From Sinorhizobium terangae (GTDB taxonomy: Bacteria > Pseudomonadota > Alphaproteobacteria > Rhizobiales > Rhizobiaceae): a stretch of 64,000 nucleotides of DNA. A model generated the notes under the pieces. It searched no databases. It worked only from the letters and a program-made list of their open reading frames with translations, and had not been told where the DNA came from. Below, piece by piece: positions 18,455 to 26,413 of the stretch. The position numbers and the translations under genes are program-made. The stretch lies in NCBI RefSeq assembly GCF_029714365.1, contig NZ_CP121660.1, positions 1,364,001 through 1,428,000 on the forward strand, read 5' to 3'. Positions within the stretch are counted from its first letter, which is position 1. Each line of letters starts with the position of its first letter.

Positions 18455-19654
18455 ATGCGCAAGGTGTTGATTGTTTATGGGACGCGCCCCGAGGCCGTCA
18501 AATTGGCGCCATTGATCGCTGAGCTCGATCGCTCGTCCCATTGCACGCCCATCGTCGCCGTAACAGGCCAACATCGCGAAATGCTCGACCAGGTCAACAC
18601 GCTGTTCGACATCCGCCCGAGCCATGACCTCAACATCCTGACGCAGGGGCAGAGGCTCGAAGATATCACCAATCGCGCTTTAGGCGGTGTCTGCGGCGTG
18701 ATAGACGCCGAGGAACCCGATGCAGTGCTGGTCCAGGGCGACACGACCAGCTGCTTTGCTGCCGCACTGGCCGCCTTCTATCGAAAGGTCCCTTTGATCC
18801 ATCTCGAGGCAGGGCTGAGAACGCGCGACCGCTACAATCCGTTTCCGGAAGAACTGAACCGCCGGCTGACGACGCAACTCGCCTGCCTGCATCTGGCGCC
18901 GACGCGGACATCGAAGGTCAACCTCCTCTCCGAGGGCGTGAACGAGCACACCATCGTCGTCACCGGCAACACGGTCATCGACGCCCTGCTCCATGTCGCC
19001 TCGCGCAACACCCCCCTCGACAACCCGGACATGCAGAGGATTTCCGGCAGGAGGAGCGTTCTGATCACGGCCCATCGACGCGAATCCTGGGGAGAGCCGA
19101 TGGCGCGAACGGCCCGTGCGATTGCCCGGCTGGCAAGCACGTTTCCGGAGATCGTGTTCCTGTTGCCCGCACACCTCAATCCAGTCGTACGCGACGCGCT
19201 CATCCCCCCGCTGGTCGGCCTCGACAATGTCCTGGTGACGCGGCCGCTCGACTATGGCGATTTCGTCCAGGCGATGCGCGACTGTTCGGTGGTTCTGACG
19301 GATAGCGGCGGCGTTCAGGAGGAGGCGCCGACCCTCGGGAAGCCCGTGCTCGTCCTCAGGGAGACGACCGAACGTCCCGAAGCCGTTGCCGCCGGCACTG
19401 TGCGGCTCGTCGGTACGGACGAGGACCGCATTGTGCGCGAAGTGACGACATTGCTGACCGACCGGGCGGCCTATCAGGCCATGGCGCAGGCGGTGAACCC
19501 CTATGGGGACGGTCAAGCCGCGATGCGCTCGACCCAGGCGATCGAGCACTTTTTCGGCGTCGGAAACCCGCCGGTAGAGTTCGACGCAGGCCTCGAATCC
19601 GCTGAACCGTCAGCGCCACGCCCCGCGCGTGTCGTAAACGACTTTGCCGCCTAG
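18455..19654 (+). CDS. wecB: UDP-N-acetylglucosamine 2-epimerase (non-hydrolysing)
   Basis: 399 residues. It interconverts UDP-GlcNAc and UDP-ManNAc in the cytoplasm. VLIVYGTRPEAVKLAPLI, VQGDTTSCFAAALAAFYRK, VTGNTVIDALL and LTDSGGVQEEAPTLGKPVLV are all diagnostic. AAGGAG lies upstream of the ATG. The last ~25 residues exceed the usual WecB length and are read through DNA that also encodes the end of wecC on the other strand (45-base overlap). With wecC and the WecG-like transferase downstream it would supply N-acetylmannosaminuronic acid (ManNAcA), or, in a WbpI-like role, epimerise a diacetamido uronic acid. Confidence 0.93.
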   Translation: MRKVLIVYGTRPEAVKLAPLIAELDRSSHCTPIVAVTGQHREMLDQVNTLFDIRPSHDLNILTQGQRLEDITNRALGGVCGVIDAEEPDAVLVQGDTTSCFAAALAAFYRKVPLIHLEAGLRTRDRYNPFPEELNRRLTTQLACLHLAPTRTSKVNLLSEGVNEHTIVVTGNTVIDALLHVASRNTPLDNPDMQRISGRRSVLITAHRRESWGEPMARTARAIARLASTFPEIVFLLPAHLNPVVRDALIPPLVGLDNVLVTRPLDYGDFVQAMRDCSVVLTDSGGVQEEAPTLGKPVLVLRETTERPEAVAAGTVRLVGTDEDRIVREVTTLLTDRAAYQAMAQAVNPYGDGQAAMRSTQAIEHFFGVGNPPVEFDAGLESAEPSAPRPARVVNDFAA

Positions 19655-20866
19655 GCGCGTGTGCCGCATCGCCTTGAACGGCTCATGTTCGACCAGCAGC
19701 ACGACGATGTCGGCCCGTTCCACGGCCTGGTAGGCGCCCTCGAGGCGCAGGTTGGAGTATCCTGCCAGCGAGGTCGGTAGCATGCTGACATAGGGATCCG
19801 AAACGAAGATCTCTACCTCCGGCAGGGCCTTGGCGATAAGGCCGACGACTTCGACGGCCGGACTTTCCCTCACGTCATCGACGTTCGCCTTGAAGGTCAG
19901 CCCAAGGCAGGCGATCGTTGGCGCTCGGAACCGTTGCGCCTTCGCCACCACACGCTCGGCCACGTCGTGCGGCCGACGGTCATTGACTTCCCGTGCCGTA
20001 CGGATCAGCCGCGACAATTGCGGGGCCGCGGAAACGATGAACCAGGGGTCTACCGGTATGCAATGGCCGCCCACGCCAGGGCCGGGATTGAGGATGCTGA
20101 CCCGCGGATGCCGGTTCGCGAGCCGGATCACTTCCCAAACGTCGATGTGGAGCGACTCACTGATCAGCGAGAGCTCGTTGGCGAAGGCGATGTTTACGTC
20201 GCGATAGGCATTTTCGACGAGCTTCGCCATTTCCGCGCTTGCCGCGTCGGTGAGCAGGATTTCGCCTTGCGCGAACAGGCGGTAGATGGAAGCGGCCTTC
20301 TCCGCACATCTTGGCGTGAGGCCACCGACGACGCGGTCGTTTGTGACGATCTCGATCATGATGCGGCCCGGCAGCACCCTTTCGGGGCAATGGGCGACAA
20401 AGATGTCCGCACCCGTCTCACCGTCGCGGGGCATCCTCAGGTCGGGCCGCAGGTCGCCGATCCAGGCCCCCACCTTTTCAGTCGTGCCGGGGGGCGATGT
20501 GGATTCCAGCACCACGATGTTGCCGGGTCTGAGCCTCGGAGCGATCTGCTTGGCCGCGGCCTCCACGTAGGACAGATCCGCGGTTCTGTCCTCGTTGAAG
20601 GGCGTCGGGACCGCTATGATGAAGGCATCGGCCTCCGGCACCTCCGACGTCGCGGTAAGCCTGCCCATCGCGACCGCGCCGCTGACGGCGACGGCGAGAT
20701 CGGGTTCGACGAACGGTACTTCGCCGCGTGATACGGCCGCGACCGTCGCGGGATTGGTGTCGACGCCAATGACGTCGACACCACGGGTCGCAATCGCGAC
20801 AGCCGTCGGCAGGCCTATGTAACCCATGCCAAGTATCGCCAGCCGGCCTCTGAACGCTTCAGTCAT
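19610..20866 (-). CDS. wecC: UDP-N-acetyl-D-mannosamine dehydrogenase
   Basis: 418-residue UDP-sugar 6-dehydrogenase. It oxidises UDP-ManNAc to UDP-ManNAcA with NAD. LAILGMGYIGLPTAVAIA begins the NAD domain; IAVPTPFNED, VVLESTSPPGTTEKVG, the catalytic cysteine region NPGPGVGGHCIPVDP and the C-terminal GLTFKANVDDVRESPA are conserved. The stretch CPERVLPGRIMIEIVTNDRV is the WecC-type signature, favouring the ManNAc enzyme over UDP-glucose dehydrogenase. GGAG precedes the ATG. Its 3' end overlaps that of wecB by 45 bases in convergent orientation, so the two are not co-transcribed although they act in sequence. Confidence 0.93.
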   Translation of the reverse strand: MTEAFRGRLAILGMGYIGLPTAVAIATRGVDVIGVDTNPATVAAVSRGEVPFVEPDLAVAVSGAVAMGRLTATSEVPEADAFIIAVPTPFNEDRTADLSYVEAAAKQIAPRLRPGNIVVLESTSPPGTTEKVGAWIGDLRPDLRMPRDGETGADIFVAHCPERVLPGRIMIEIVTNDRVVGGLTPRCAEKAASIYRLFAQGEILLTDAASAEMAKLVENAYRDVNIAFANELSLISESLHIDVWEVIRLANRHPRVSILNPGPGVGGHCIPVDPWFIVSAAPQLSRLIRTAREVNDRRPHDVAERVVAKAQRFRAPTIACLGLTFKANVDDVRESPAVEVVGLIAKALPEVEIFVSDPYVSMLPTSLAGYSNLRLEGAYQAVERADIVVLLVEHEPFKAMRHTRLGGKVVYDTRGAWR

Positions 20867-20911
20867 TGAACATTCTCCGCATCCGTCGGGTCGATTGGCA
20901 TCGGTTTCCGG

Positions 20912-21715
20912 TCATTTGCCCGTGATCCTCTCGGGCCCAAACGCCGGGGCGGGATGGAAGAATTCCTTGAGCGAGAGCTGGATGAAGGTCGCGTTGGTCG
21001 TCAGATAGCGCCACGCCAGTCGGCGCGGCTCCTGGAGCAAGCGATATGCCCACTCCATTCCGACGCGCTGCCAGGCCAGCGGGGCGCGCTTGGTGATACC
21101 TGCCAATACGTCGAACGATCCGCCGACGCCATGCAGCACGGGAACGTTGAGCGACGGACCATATTTGCCGAGAAAGATCTCTTTCTTGGGGGACGTCATT
21201 CCAAGGAACAGCATGTCCGCGCCGGAATCCCTGATCCCCGCCGCGATCCGACCGGCCTCGCCCGGCTGAAAATAGCCGTCGTAACTGCATGCGATCCGCA
21301 GCCCGGGAAAGCGCTCGCGAAGCCGCTCCTGCAGCTTCTGCAACACTTCGGGCCGGGCGCCGAGAAGCGCTATGGAGCGATTTTCCCTGTGCGCCAGCGA
21401 GAGGAGCCGCTCAAAAATGTCGATGCCGGCGATGCGCTCCGGCAGCGGCCGCCCGAGCAGCTTGCTGGCCCATACGATCGACTGGCCATCGGCCAACAGG
21501 AGATCGCACTCCATGAGCGAATTGCGCAACAGCGTATCGCTGCGCAGTTTGACGATCTTGGCGGCGTTCAGCACCCCGAGCAGGATGGGACTACGCGTGA
21601 TCAGCGCTCTGCGGCAGGCCTCGATCACATCATCCATTCGAACGGCATCCAGATACATGCCGAACAACAGTCGGCGGTTGACGTTCACGTCGGATTTTTG
21701 CAACAGGTCAGGCAT
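20912..21715 (-). CDS. WecG/TagA/CpsF-family glycosyltransferase
   Basis: 267-residue GT26 enzyme, the family that adds ManNAcA (WecG) or ManNAc (TagA) to lipid-linked GlcNAc. VLNAAKIVKLRSDTLLRNSL, DLLLADGQSIVWASKLLG, PERIAGIDIF, ALLGARPEVLQKL, and GMTSPKKEIFLGKYG are family motifs. GVGGSFDVLAGITKRAPLAW followed by WAYRLLQEPRRLAWRYL closes the domain. Immediately downstream of the unknown protein with start-stop overlap (8 bases) and 45 bases upstream of wecC on the same strand, which supports ManNAcA as the transferred sugar. Confidence 0.9.
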   Translation of the reverse strand: MPDLLQKSDVNVNRRLLFGMYLDAVRMDDVIEACRRALITRSPILLGVLNAAKIVKLRSDTLLRNSLMECDLLLADGQSIVWASKLLGRPLPERIAGIDIFERLLSLAHRENRSIALLGARPEVLQKLQERLRERFPGLRIACSYDGYFQPGEAGRIAAGIRDSGADMLFLGMTSPKKEIFLGKYGPSLNVPVLHGVGGSFDVLAGITKRAPLAWQRVGMEWAYRLLQEPRRLAWRYLTTNATFIQLSLKEFFHPAPAFGPERITGK

Positions 21716-22976
21716 CGCTATCCTCCACGCCCGGAGCCCGGTTCACTGCCTCGTCTCCGGAAAGCCATGCATAGAGAAGCCATCCCAGTTCATAGGGGCG
21801 GCATTCGTAATCGACCCGGCTCGGCGGGAAGACCGCGTCAAGCCAGGGAAGATGCATGCCGGGCTTCAGCGCCGTGGTGAAGGCCGACATCGCCCGTACC
21901 GCCTTGTTGGGTTCGCGGCGCGCGACCTTGCGCCAGATGACGTTCTTGTCGTGAGCTATAAGGGGTGCCAGCACCTCCGGATGACGATCTAGCCAGTCCA
22001 ATCCGCTGACGATTGCCCGCCAATGGCCGCTCCCCCCAGCCTGCCAAAGGTCGAGCAGTGCCATCGGCGCCATGGCGTGCTGATGCACGCTGTAGACTGG
22101 ATAGCCCTCGACGACACTTCCGTCGCGGCTGTCGTAGTGCCACCACCATTGTCCGGCTGGTCCCTGCAGTGAGCAGATTCGCGCGGCGCAGGCCTCGGCC
22201 GCCGCCATGGCGGCGGGATGACCGTGCGCAGCGTGAAGCCGCGAAAGAGCCTGAATCGGATAGACCTGATCGGCGAAGCAGCCAATATGCGCGCGCAGAC
22301 GGCCATTGACCGAGGCAGGCAGCACATGCGGAAAGAGCCCTGACGCGGCCTGGCCGCCAATCAACCGGCTTGCGGCAAAGGTGGCCAATTCCCGTGTGTC
22401 CCCGAAATACCTTCCGGCGAGCGCGGCAATGAGCGCCCATGCGCAGTTCACGGTGGCGACAGATGACTGTGAGGCAAGCAGAGCGGCAAGCTTGCGGAAA
22501 AGCCGGGAAGCATGAAAATGCCCCGCCTCCGCCGCGGCCCACGCTGCAAGCGCGATCGCCCCGGGATCGTCGGTCGTTTCGGCGCGGGCTTCGGCCGTTC
22601 GCGCCAGATCGGCTGCGGTGTTGCCATCGAGAACCTGCCGCTGCGCCGCTACGTCCAACTTGGACAATCCAAGCGCGACCATTGCCGTATAACGAAGACT
22701 CTCGCCCTCGGGCTGCTCCGACCATCCCGCGTTGGTTTTGACGGCGCGCGCCGTGTGCGCGAACAACCCCTTCTTGCGCATGCGTGGCAGGCCGCGCGCT
22801 GCCAGAGCGATCAGCTCGTCGACCCGGATGCAGGCGTCGGCGGACACTTCTTCAAGCGCCCGCAGCCTTGCGAGCGGGCCAGCCGCGATCCGACTCGCGA
22901 ATCGTCGTGTCAGCTTGCTGCCTCCCGGCACGCTCTCCGCTCTCGGAGGCAAGGAATGCTGAAACTCGATCGACAT
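21708..22976 (-). CDS. Unknown protein, predicted alpha-helical toroid, coupled to the WecG-like gene
   Basis: 422 residues, no family I can name with confidence. It is rich in alanine and short helices; recurring segments such as ALAAWAAAEAGHFHASRLF and QVYPIQALSRLHAAHG suggest an (alpha/alpha)-barrel like those of terpene cyclases or six-hairpin glycosidases. A tryptophan-rich core (GQWWWHYDSRDGSVVEGYPV, then SVHQHAMAPMALLDLW) could bind sugar. No signal peptide, so presumably cytoplasmic. I use ATG 22976 (MSIEFQHS); the ORF extends to 23105. Its stop overlaps the start of the WecG-like gene, implying a role in the same pathway. Possible activities, including lyase or hydrolase, are speculation. 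Confidence 0.75.
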   Translation of the reverse strand: MSIEFQHSLPPRAESVPGGSKLTRRFASRIAAGPLARLRALEEVSADACIRVDELIALAARGLPRMRKKGLFAHTARAVKTNAGWSEQPEGESLRYTAMVALGLSKLDVAAQRQVLDGNTAADLARTAEARAETTDDPGAIALAAWAAAEAGHFHASRLFRKLAALLASQSSVATVNCAWALIAALAGRYFGDTRELATFAASRLIGGQAASGLFPHVLPASVNGRLRAHIGCFADQVYPIQALSRLHAAHGHPAAMAAAEACAARICSLQGPAGQWWWHYDSRDGSVVEGYPVYSVHQHAMAPMALLDLWQAGGSGHWRAIVSGLDWLDRHPEVLAPLIAHDKNVIWRKVARREPNKAVRAMSAFTTALKPGMHLPWLDAVFPPSRVDYECRPYELGWLLYAWLSGDEAVNRAPGVEDSDA

Positions 22977-23316
22977 GAGGAATATCCCGGGCGTCGCTAT
23001 CCTGCGGAAACGGCAAGGACGGCCAAAAGGCGCGGCGAATACGGATCGATGGACCGTCGAAACCTCGAAATATCCTAGGAAATCAGGCAGGATAATCCAG
23101 TGCACTCAAAGACTTACGGAGCGCAGCCGCGCCTGACGACAATGGTGCTGATGTACTCCGAGAGGATGACGTATGCCACGGTCCACCTGACTTTCTGGAT
23201 GACGCAGCGTCTGTGCCAGGCCAACACCCTACCTCTCTCGGCAGTCTTTTGGCGTCGGTGATCTTCCTGCAATGATCATGGGAAGCTCCGCGCTCCGGGG
23301 CATATGAGGGCACGTT
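22977..23316. other. Intergenic region between divergent genes
   Basis: 340 bases before a divergent glycosyltransferase gene, except that the longer form of the unknown gene would occupy up to 23105. Promoters for both directions are expected. No symmetric element or recognisable coding segment was seen. Confidence 0.35.
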
Positions 23317-24258
23317 ATGGACAAGCCGCAAGTGGATGATCGAGGACATAACTCTGTCGTCCCGGGACAAAACGGGACGGGCAGCCTCGCAGCGGTGATC
23401 GTTACCTATAATAGCGCGTCCGTGTTGCCGGGCTTGCTCGATTCCCTGGCCGCGGGATTTGAAGGGATCGCGAACTACGAGGTAATCGTCGTAGACAATG
23501 CCTCGCGCGACGGCTCGGCCGACCTTGCAAATGCCCATCCAATAGGCGCCAAGGTCATCAGAATGGGCCGGAATGCCGGCTATGCGGCAGGCATCAACGC
23601 CGCCACGGCCACAGTGGCGCCTTGGGCGGATCTTCTGATCCTCAATCCGGACGTTCGGCTTCACCCCGGCGCGGCACGCCAATTGGTCGATCGGCTGGCT
23701 GAGGCGTCTGTCGGCGTGGTGGTCCCGCAAATCCTCGGCGAGGACGGCAAAATTCGCCATTCCTTGCGGCGTGAGCCGTCTGCGGTAACGGTCTGGTCGG
23801 ACGCGCTGCTCGGAACGAAACTTGCCGCCAGGATCGGGTTGGGTGAGATCGTTGCCGATCCCAAGCTTTATCAGCAAGGCGGTCGGATTGAATGGGCGAC
23901 TGGCGCCATTCTGGCCATCTCGGCACGGACCCGGCGGATAGTCGGGGATTGGGACGAGTCATTCTTCCTTTACAGTGAGGAAGTCGATTATATGAAAAGG
24001 GTTCGCCGTTCGGCGCTTTTGATCCTTTATGACACGAATGCGCGCGCAGTTCACATCGGTGGTGCATACCATCGTAACCCGTACTTGTCCGCATTGATGA
24101 CCGCTAATCGCGTCCGCTATTATCGACGGCATCACGGACCGGTAGCCACCATGCTGTTTCGCCTTGCCATCATCGTCGGCGAAAGCATGCGGATTTTGTT
24201 AGGTCCGGGGCACCGAGCGGCGCTACGCGCCGCCCTCACTCCGAACGAGGTCACGTGA
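23317..24258 (+). CDS. Glycosyltransferase family 2, rhamnosyltransferase-like
   Basis: 313-residue GT2 enzyme. AAVIVTYNSASVLPGLLDSL, EVIVVDNASRDGS, NAGYAAGINAA and LLILNPDVRLHPG (the DxD-equivalent NPDV motif) are typical of dTDP-rhamnosyl or related transferases. The C-terminal half has DESFFLYSEEVDYMKRVRR, the usual ED-Y acceptor motif, and a hydrophobic helix near residue 280. GAGGG lies seven bases before the ATG. The last eight bases overlap the end of the convergent GT4 gene. The sugar donor is not determined. Confidence 0.87.
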   Translation: MDKPQVDDRGHNSVVPGQNGTGSLAAVIVTYNSASVLPGLLDSLAAGFEGIANYEVIVVDNASRDGSADLANAHPIGAKVIRMGRNAGYAAGINAATATVAPWADLLILNPDVRLHPGAARQLVDRLAEASVGVVVPQILGEDGKIRHSLRREPSAVTVWSDALLGTKLAARIGLGEIVADPKLYQQGGRIEWATGAILAISARTRRIVGDWDESFFLYSEEVDYMKRVRRSALLILYDTNARAVHIGGAYHRNPYLSALMTANRVRYYRRHHGPVATMLFRLAIIVGESMRILLGPGHRAALRAALTPNEVT

Positions 24259-25474
24259 CATTGTCTTGCGGAGTTGCGCCAATAATATCCTTGTAGATTG
24301 AATCCATTCGATCGAGTTTCGCCGACCACAGTGCGGTTTGCGTCACATGCTCGTGTGCAGCGAGTCCCATCTGACAGCGCAGTTCCGGATCGATCACAAG
24401 CCTGCGAATTGCTGCAGCGATGGCAGCCGCGAGCGCTTCGGGGGTGGTGATGGGAAGCTTTATCGCACAGCGCTCCGAAGTCGCGCTTCCTGGTCCACCG
24501 CGGTCGATCACGACGAGCGGCAGCGAATATCCCATCGCCTCCAATGCGACGTTTCCACCTGGTTCGCGATAACTTGGAAAGACAAATACGTCAGCCCGCC
24601 GGTAGAATTCGGGCAATTCTTCCTTCGCTCGCCATCCATGCAACGTGACGCGTTTGTTGAGGCCAAGCGACGCAATGAGCGTCTCGCATTCACTGCGCTC
24701 AGGGCCCTCCCCCACGATGTCGAGCTCGACTGCAAGATCCCTTAAGAGAGCCATAGCGCGGATAATATCGCGCGCACCTTTCGTTCGGACGAGACGTCCC
24801 ACATACAGCAGCTTCGTCGGCCCCGAACGCCCCGCCCTGTCGACCGGCGCCGGAACCTCATCGAGGCCGGTCTCACTCATTACCTCGAAGCGTCGCATGC
24901 GCATTCCCGCAAGTTGTTCCTTCACATACCCGGCGATCCCAAGCACGCAGTCTGCGTTCTGAAAAGTACCGCGCAATAAGGGATCCCAGCGCCAGCGATA
25001 GCCGTCCAACCGACGCATTCCCACGAACCATGGAGCGGAGGCCTCTTCCGCTGCGAACCCCGGAGGAGACGACAGTCCCCCTCCAACCGGTCCGATAACG
25101 AGCGGTAACCCCAAGTTGGCGGCCGGCGAGGGATAGCGCATTGCGACCGGAACCGGTTGATGCACCAGATCGAAACGCTCCCCCTTATCAACGGCTTCAC
25201 GGATCCAACGCCGCGCTCGGAAGTAGAAGGGGACATAGCCGGGTTTCATCATGCTGTTCAGCCGTTCCGCCCGCCCTAGAAAAGGCGGCTCCCTCCACTC
25301 CACAATCTTGATACCAGTCAATTGCCGCGCCGCCGGCGTTGCGCCTCTCTTGTGGTACGTCAGCAGAGTAAGTTCATGGCGTTCGCCAAGCCGCCGTGCC
25401 CACTGAAAAGCCACCCAAGCCTCGCCAACATCCTCGCCATCACAGGTCGGCGCAACGAGCAGGATTTTTGCCAT
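24251..25474 (-). CDS. Glycosyltransferase, GT4 family
   Basis: 407-residue GT-B glycosyltransferase. The second domain has LLYVGRLVRTKGARDIIRAM, LDIVGEGPERSECE and the E-x7-E motif in YREPGGNVALEAMGYSLPLV. The N-terminal domain begins AKILLVAPTCDGEDVGEAW and contains the acceptor-side PVGGGLSSPPGF. ATG 25474 is preferred to GTG 25483, because GAGGTGA stands five bases before it. Convergent with the previous gene. It is the last enzyme of the polysaccharide cluster on this side of the window. Confidence 0.88.
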   Translation of the reverse strand: MAKILLVAPTCDGEDVGEAWVAFQWARRLGERHELTLLTYHKRGATPAARQLTGIKIVEWREPPFLGRAERLNSMMKPGYVPFYFRARRWIREAVDKGERFDLVHQPVPVAMRYPSPAANLGLPLVIGPVGGGLSSPPGFAAEEASAPWFVGMRRLDGYRWRWDPLLRGTFQNADCVLGIAGYVKEQLAGMRMRRFEVMSETGLDEVPAPVDRAGRSGPTKLLYVGRLVRTKGARDIIRAMALLRDLAVELDIVGEGPERSECETLIASLGLNKRVTLHGWRAKEELPEFYRRADVFVFPSYREPGGNVALEAMGYSLPLVVIDRGGPGSATSERCAIKLPITTPEALAAAIAAAIRRLVIDPELRCQMGLAAHEHVTQTALWSAKLDRMDSIYKDIIGATPQDNVT

Positions 25475-26413
25475 CTCCGTCACCTCATCGCGTTAGGGTG
25501 CGTCCGTTGCTCCGCTCGCCCAACCGTTGGTGTCTCCACACGAAACTTGGCGCGCTCAAAAAATCTACCTTCTGGCAGCAAAAGCTTGCCTTGCATGCGA
25601 TGCGGCTACCGTCGCACGCCTTTTCCGCCGCATTTATTCCAGCGAAATTGCGCAGTTCGACCGACCACGTACTGCGCCGACATGAACCACTTGTCCGCCC
25701 CATCAAAATCACCGCCGGCGGAAGGAGCTTCGGGATTGCGATCGAAAGTGCAGAAAAGACCATAACTTCAAAAGTGTATGATCGATCCGTGCACGGAATC
25801 AATCCGACTGACAGTCGGCATAAAGGACGTCAGGGTGAGGTGCAGGATACGTCGATCGAACGAAGCAACATGTTTCTGCTCTCCAATGCAAATCCCGCCC
25901 GATTGATTACGAAAACCAAGTTCGCGATCTCAAGAACATGCGTAGCGAGTGAACCGGACCGTTGGCAATCACACGAATCTGCCGCCTCGCTGCCCGCCCG
26001 TATGCATGCAGATTAGCTGCGGAAGCGGCTACGACGTTCAGACCACCAGCGCCCCGTATCTTTGCTGGTCTTTCTTTGGGCGGCGCTTTTTCGGGCCCGC
26101 CAGTGCTCAGCCGCCTAAAACCGTATTGGATGAAACGCTCGCGCGATTACTGCCGATGATCTTTGGCAGCGATGCCGTTTCGGAACACCCTTCATCCACC
26201 TGCCCTCTACCGCGCCGCACCATCAACTGTCAGAAAGTTGCTGCGCCAAGCGCGGGTTAATCACATCGGTGGAGGGTAGCCCCGCAGCTACCAATTTTAG
26301 CAGAAGGCCATAGACCGATTGCTGTCGTTCACTGAAGGGCAAAAGCTGTCAGGATCGGCTTTTGCAAAGACTTGGGTCCGTTCGATCGCGAATGCCAATC
26401 GGGGCGGTGCGCT
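25475..26413. other. Long non-coding gap (939 bases) between EPS cluster and secretion operon
   Basis: I find no supported gene on either strand. The open frames here have no motifs, mixed codon use and no ribosome-binding sites. Promoters for the GT4 gene and for the giant secreted protein should both lie here. It separates two functional blocks and may mark a recombination boundary, but no repeat, tRNA or integrase relic is visible. Confidence 0.4.

Noticed and set aside
25396..26016. 206-codon plus-strand frame between GT4 and the giant gene
   Set aside because: No motif, no ribosome-binding site and mixed codon use; it partly overlaps the GT4 gene's start.
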